64,000 nt of DNA from Glandiceps talaboti (taxonomy: Eukaryota; Hemichordata; Enteropneusta; Spengelidae): assembly GCF_964340395.1 (NCBI RefSeq), contig NC_135550.1, forward strand, positions 29,573,176 to 29,637,175. Direction: 5' to 3'. Below, piece after piece: positions 61,701 through 64,000 of this stretch. The notes beneath the pieces were generated by a model. The model was not told where the DNA came from. It ran no database searches and saw nothing but the letters and a program-made list of their open reading frames with translations. Positions within the stretch are counted from its first letter, which is position 1; the number at the start of each line of letters is the position of its first letter. The position numbers and the translations under genes were made by a program.

Positions 61701-64000
61701 AATATGTACCTGCTCTGTTTCACTTTTCAACAAAGTCTGCACAGCTCAGTGGTTTTGTGTGGTTATGGTTTATGGACATGGTACAGCTGTCAGTACGGTC
61801 ATATTAGTAGCAAGTAGGATATATATACATGTAATGCCTGATGTGTGGAAAATTGTAATTCCAGAAATTTTTAAATTTCAGATATTGCTGCAATAATATA
61901 CATAATGAAAGATATACTGGTGAGCTATTGATAACAATTACCTAAATTTAATTGGATGATAAATTTCCTATTTCTGCAAGACAACATGTATGATATACTG
62001 CATATTTAATATTAGATATTATAGTGACAGATAAATAGTTTTTGTAACACTTGCCACTGAAGTAACTGACATTGATATCAAATATGCGTTTCCTAAGAAT
62101 CTTCTGATGATTATCAACAAGTTAATGTAGACATTGTCTTTGTAAATAATCTTGTAGATATGTCACTGTGCCATAGGTCAAGATATCATTTACACTACTT
62201 GCTTACCAAATAAGTCATGTCTTGTGTACTTTTGATACGGTTCATTTTTCATGTACACATATCTGTGCTATCATATTGAAAATTCTGTATTTACCAATGG
62301 ATTCTTTACAAGCAATGGAGATGTTTATTATCAACTTTCAATGCATCCTATTCATCACAGTTATTTTCCGTGGGTGGAATAAATTTTGAATGATTCAGAG
62401 CATCAAATTTACATAAGTCATTTCTCTGAGTTTGGTGATAATGATATAGCTAATGATATTTATAAAGTGTAAGCATCCAAGTCTTATCATTTTAAAACTT
62501 GTAATCTTAATATACCATACTATTTTTGACACAACACTAAGGTCATACGGGTCAAGCATTCCATTGATGTCTGGTCACACAAATGTCATGCAAATGTAAA
62601 CCCAAAAGCCAGACAAATGAACCCTGGAAACAGCAATTATGTAATTGTATACAACAGTAGTATGCAGACCAGACGTTGTTTTTGCAAATTGACAGGATAA
62701 AGTAACATTTTGTTTTAAAGCCTAGAAACAAAGAAGAATACCTTGAAAGGAATGACATAATCCCAGCTATGTAAAGTAGCCATGATTGTCCATGTGAAGA
62801 AAATGCATTGCTTGACATAAAGAGGACATTTTACATGTCTTAGAATGAGCATTAATTCAGTGTTGGTAGCTGATGGCTGTCATGCAAGACTACCTTTTAC
62901 TTGTTGGGGATAGTGCTGTGAATGGAACACTTCACTTTTAAAGGTCTGACTGGTGCAATAAATCAAAGATTTTATGTCCCTGTATGATACAGTGACCTGC
63001 AGGAATAAATTGAGAGGTATTGTGGTGACATGTATGCATCTGTGCTGGTACAAATAATCGTCAATCATTCTTTAGAAGATCATTGTGCTGTGTCTGGCAA
63101 TGTTAACTATAATTTACAATTAGGTCAACGACATCATATGGACATCAGATATCATCTACAAAGTTCACTGATACAGCTTATGCAATACATACTACTACTA
63201 GCAGTCTAGCTTGAGAGGGATCATCTCTTGGAGGACCTCTACTGGATTGCTTTGCACACTTTGCAATATCTAGTTCTCCAAATGTGTGCAGTAGTTGCAT
63301 TTGCTAATAACACAAGTCCTATCAATTGATTTTAATGGGACTATGAAGAGAACATGTAATAAAATTAGTGATGATAGTATAGTACTGGTCAGTTTAAATG
63401 GTAATCCTGTGTGTGTGTGTGTGTGATGTAAATAGTTTATGTTGATACCCATACCACCCATGTGGTTTTAATCCAGCACTTCCTAGTGTTACATCATGAG
63501 GAATTCACTTTCCTGTCAGCTGGGTCATTTAGGGACAGGGTTATGTGTGTATATCTGCTACTGGAAGTTGTTGAGGATTCACTCAGGAAGTTTTCATGTC
63601 ACCAAAGACTTATCGGTGCAGATGAGGATATTTTATTTCCCAGGGCAGTACAGTGAAGGACACATTACACCAAACCCCAGGGATAACACTAAGTTTAGAA
63701 ATACAGATCATAAATATAAAGTATTTCTTCTGAAGCATTTATCACCAAGTTGGAGTTAGCAGTTATCTTAGATTATAATGGCCTGGAGTGAGTACTTTCA
63801 TGTTTCTTTGAATACTTTGGGAAATGTAAAGCCCTGTCTGCATATGATATAGTCTCTTTCTTTGAGACATTAGGGATACTAAGCACCATACTATGTCACT
63901 ATAAACAACTTGTATGTGCGGTGAAGCAAACTTAATGCAGAAATGAGAGAAAAAGCTTGTTAATCTCCAGGCTGGGAAACAAGATAACTTTACACTAGAC
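55708..64000. other. right flank with no recognised gene
   Basis: AT-rich sequence with scattered open frames under 105 codons, none with recognisable motifs or credible exon structure. A GT microsatellite lies at 63409-63425. The block may be the long first intron of the gene proposed at 55300-55707, or intergenic. Confidence 0.5.
63409..63425. repeat. short (GT)n microsatellite
   Basis: Eight to nine GT units. Confidence 0.9.

Noticed and set aside
63462-63759. Overlapping 64- and 87-codon plus-strand frames at the right edge
   Set aside because: Sequences are not recognisable and no exon boundaries fit.

Overview
This is an AT-rich stretch of nuclear DNA from an animal. Three protein-coding genes are supported. 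Two have many short exons with GT-AG introns, and introns and flanks hold many micro- and minisatellites and retroelement relics. The proteins are closest to the human forms I can recall, but introns are mostly 0.3-4 kb, POGLUT1 has no intron, and a CR1/Jockey-like LINE is present. That fits a bilaterian invertebrate, probably a marine deuterostome or lophotrochozoan. I cannot name the species.

Layout: 1-506 is the promoter side of TMEM87, with a possible divergent exon on the minus strand ending at 69. 507-13954 (+) is a 16-exon TMEM87A/B gene encoding a Golgi GOLD-domain seven-helix membrane protein. 13955-19352 holds its 3' UTR and the convergent intergenic space. 19353-20564 (-) is an intact intronless POGLUT1 gene (ER protein O-glucosyltransferase ending in KDEL). 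20565-20982 is a short divergent promoter. 20983-48617 (+) is a complete 19-exon VPS39 gene (HOPS tether subunit). Its introns carry a 5'-truncated LINE inserted in a hexamer microsatellite, a SINE-like unit and most of the satellites. 48618-64000 has no confident gene: the VPS39 3' UTR, a LINE tail relic, a 50-bp minisatellite, and a CpG-richer block near 55.3-55.7 kb that could be the first exon of a gene running off the window.

How the genes relate: all three act in the endomembrane system (Golgi, ER, late endosome/lysosome), but nothing suggests a shared pathway or operon. TMEM87A and VPS39 are also neighbours in the same order and orientation in human 15q15.1, so the pair looks like old microsynteny. 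The intronless POGLUT1 sitting between them on the opposite strand looks like a later insertion.

I found no clearly new multi-gene system. The most unusual signals are short tandem duplications across splice junctions (TMEM87 exon 11, VPS39 exons 6 and 18), a Penelope-like relic with two tandem CTCF-like motifs, a 31-bp-arm hairpin beside paired pentamer arrays, and the intronless POGLUT1. All coordinates and translations were read by eye; no alignment or database search was run.
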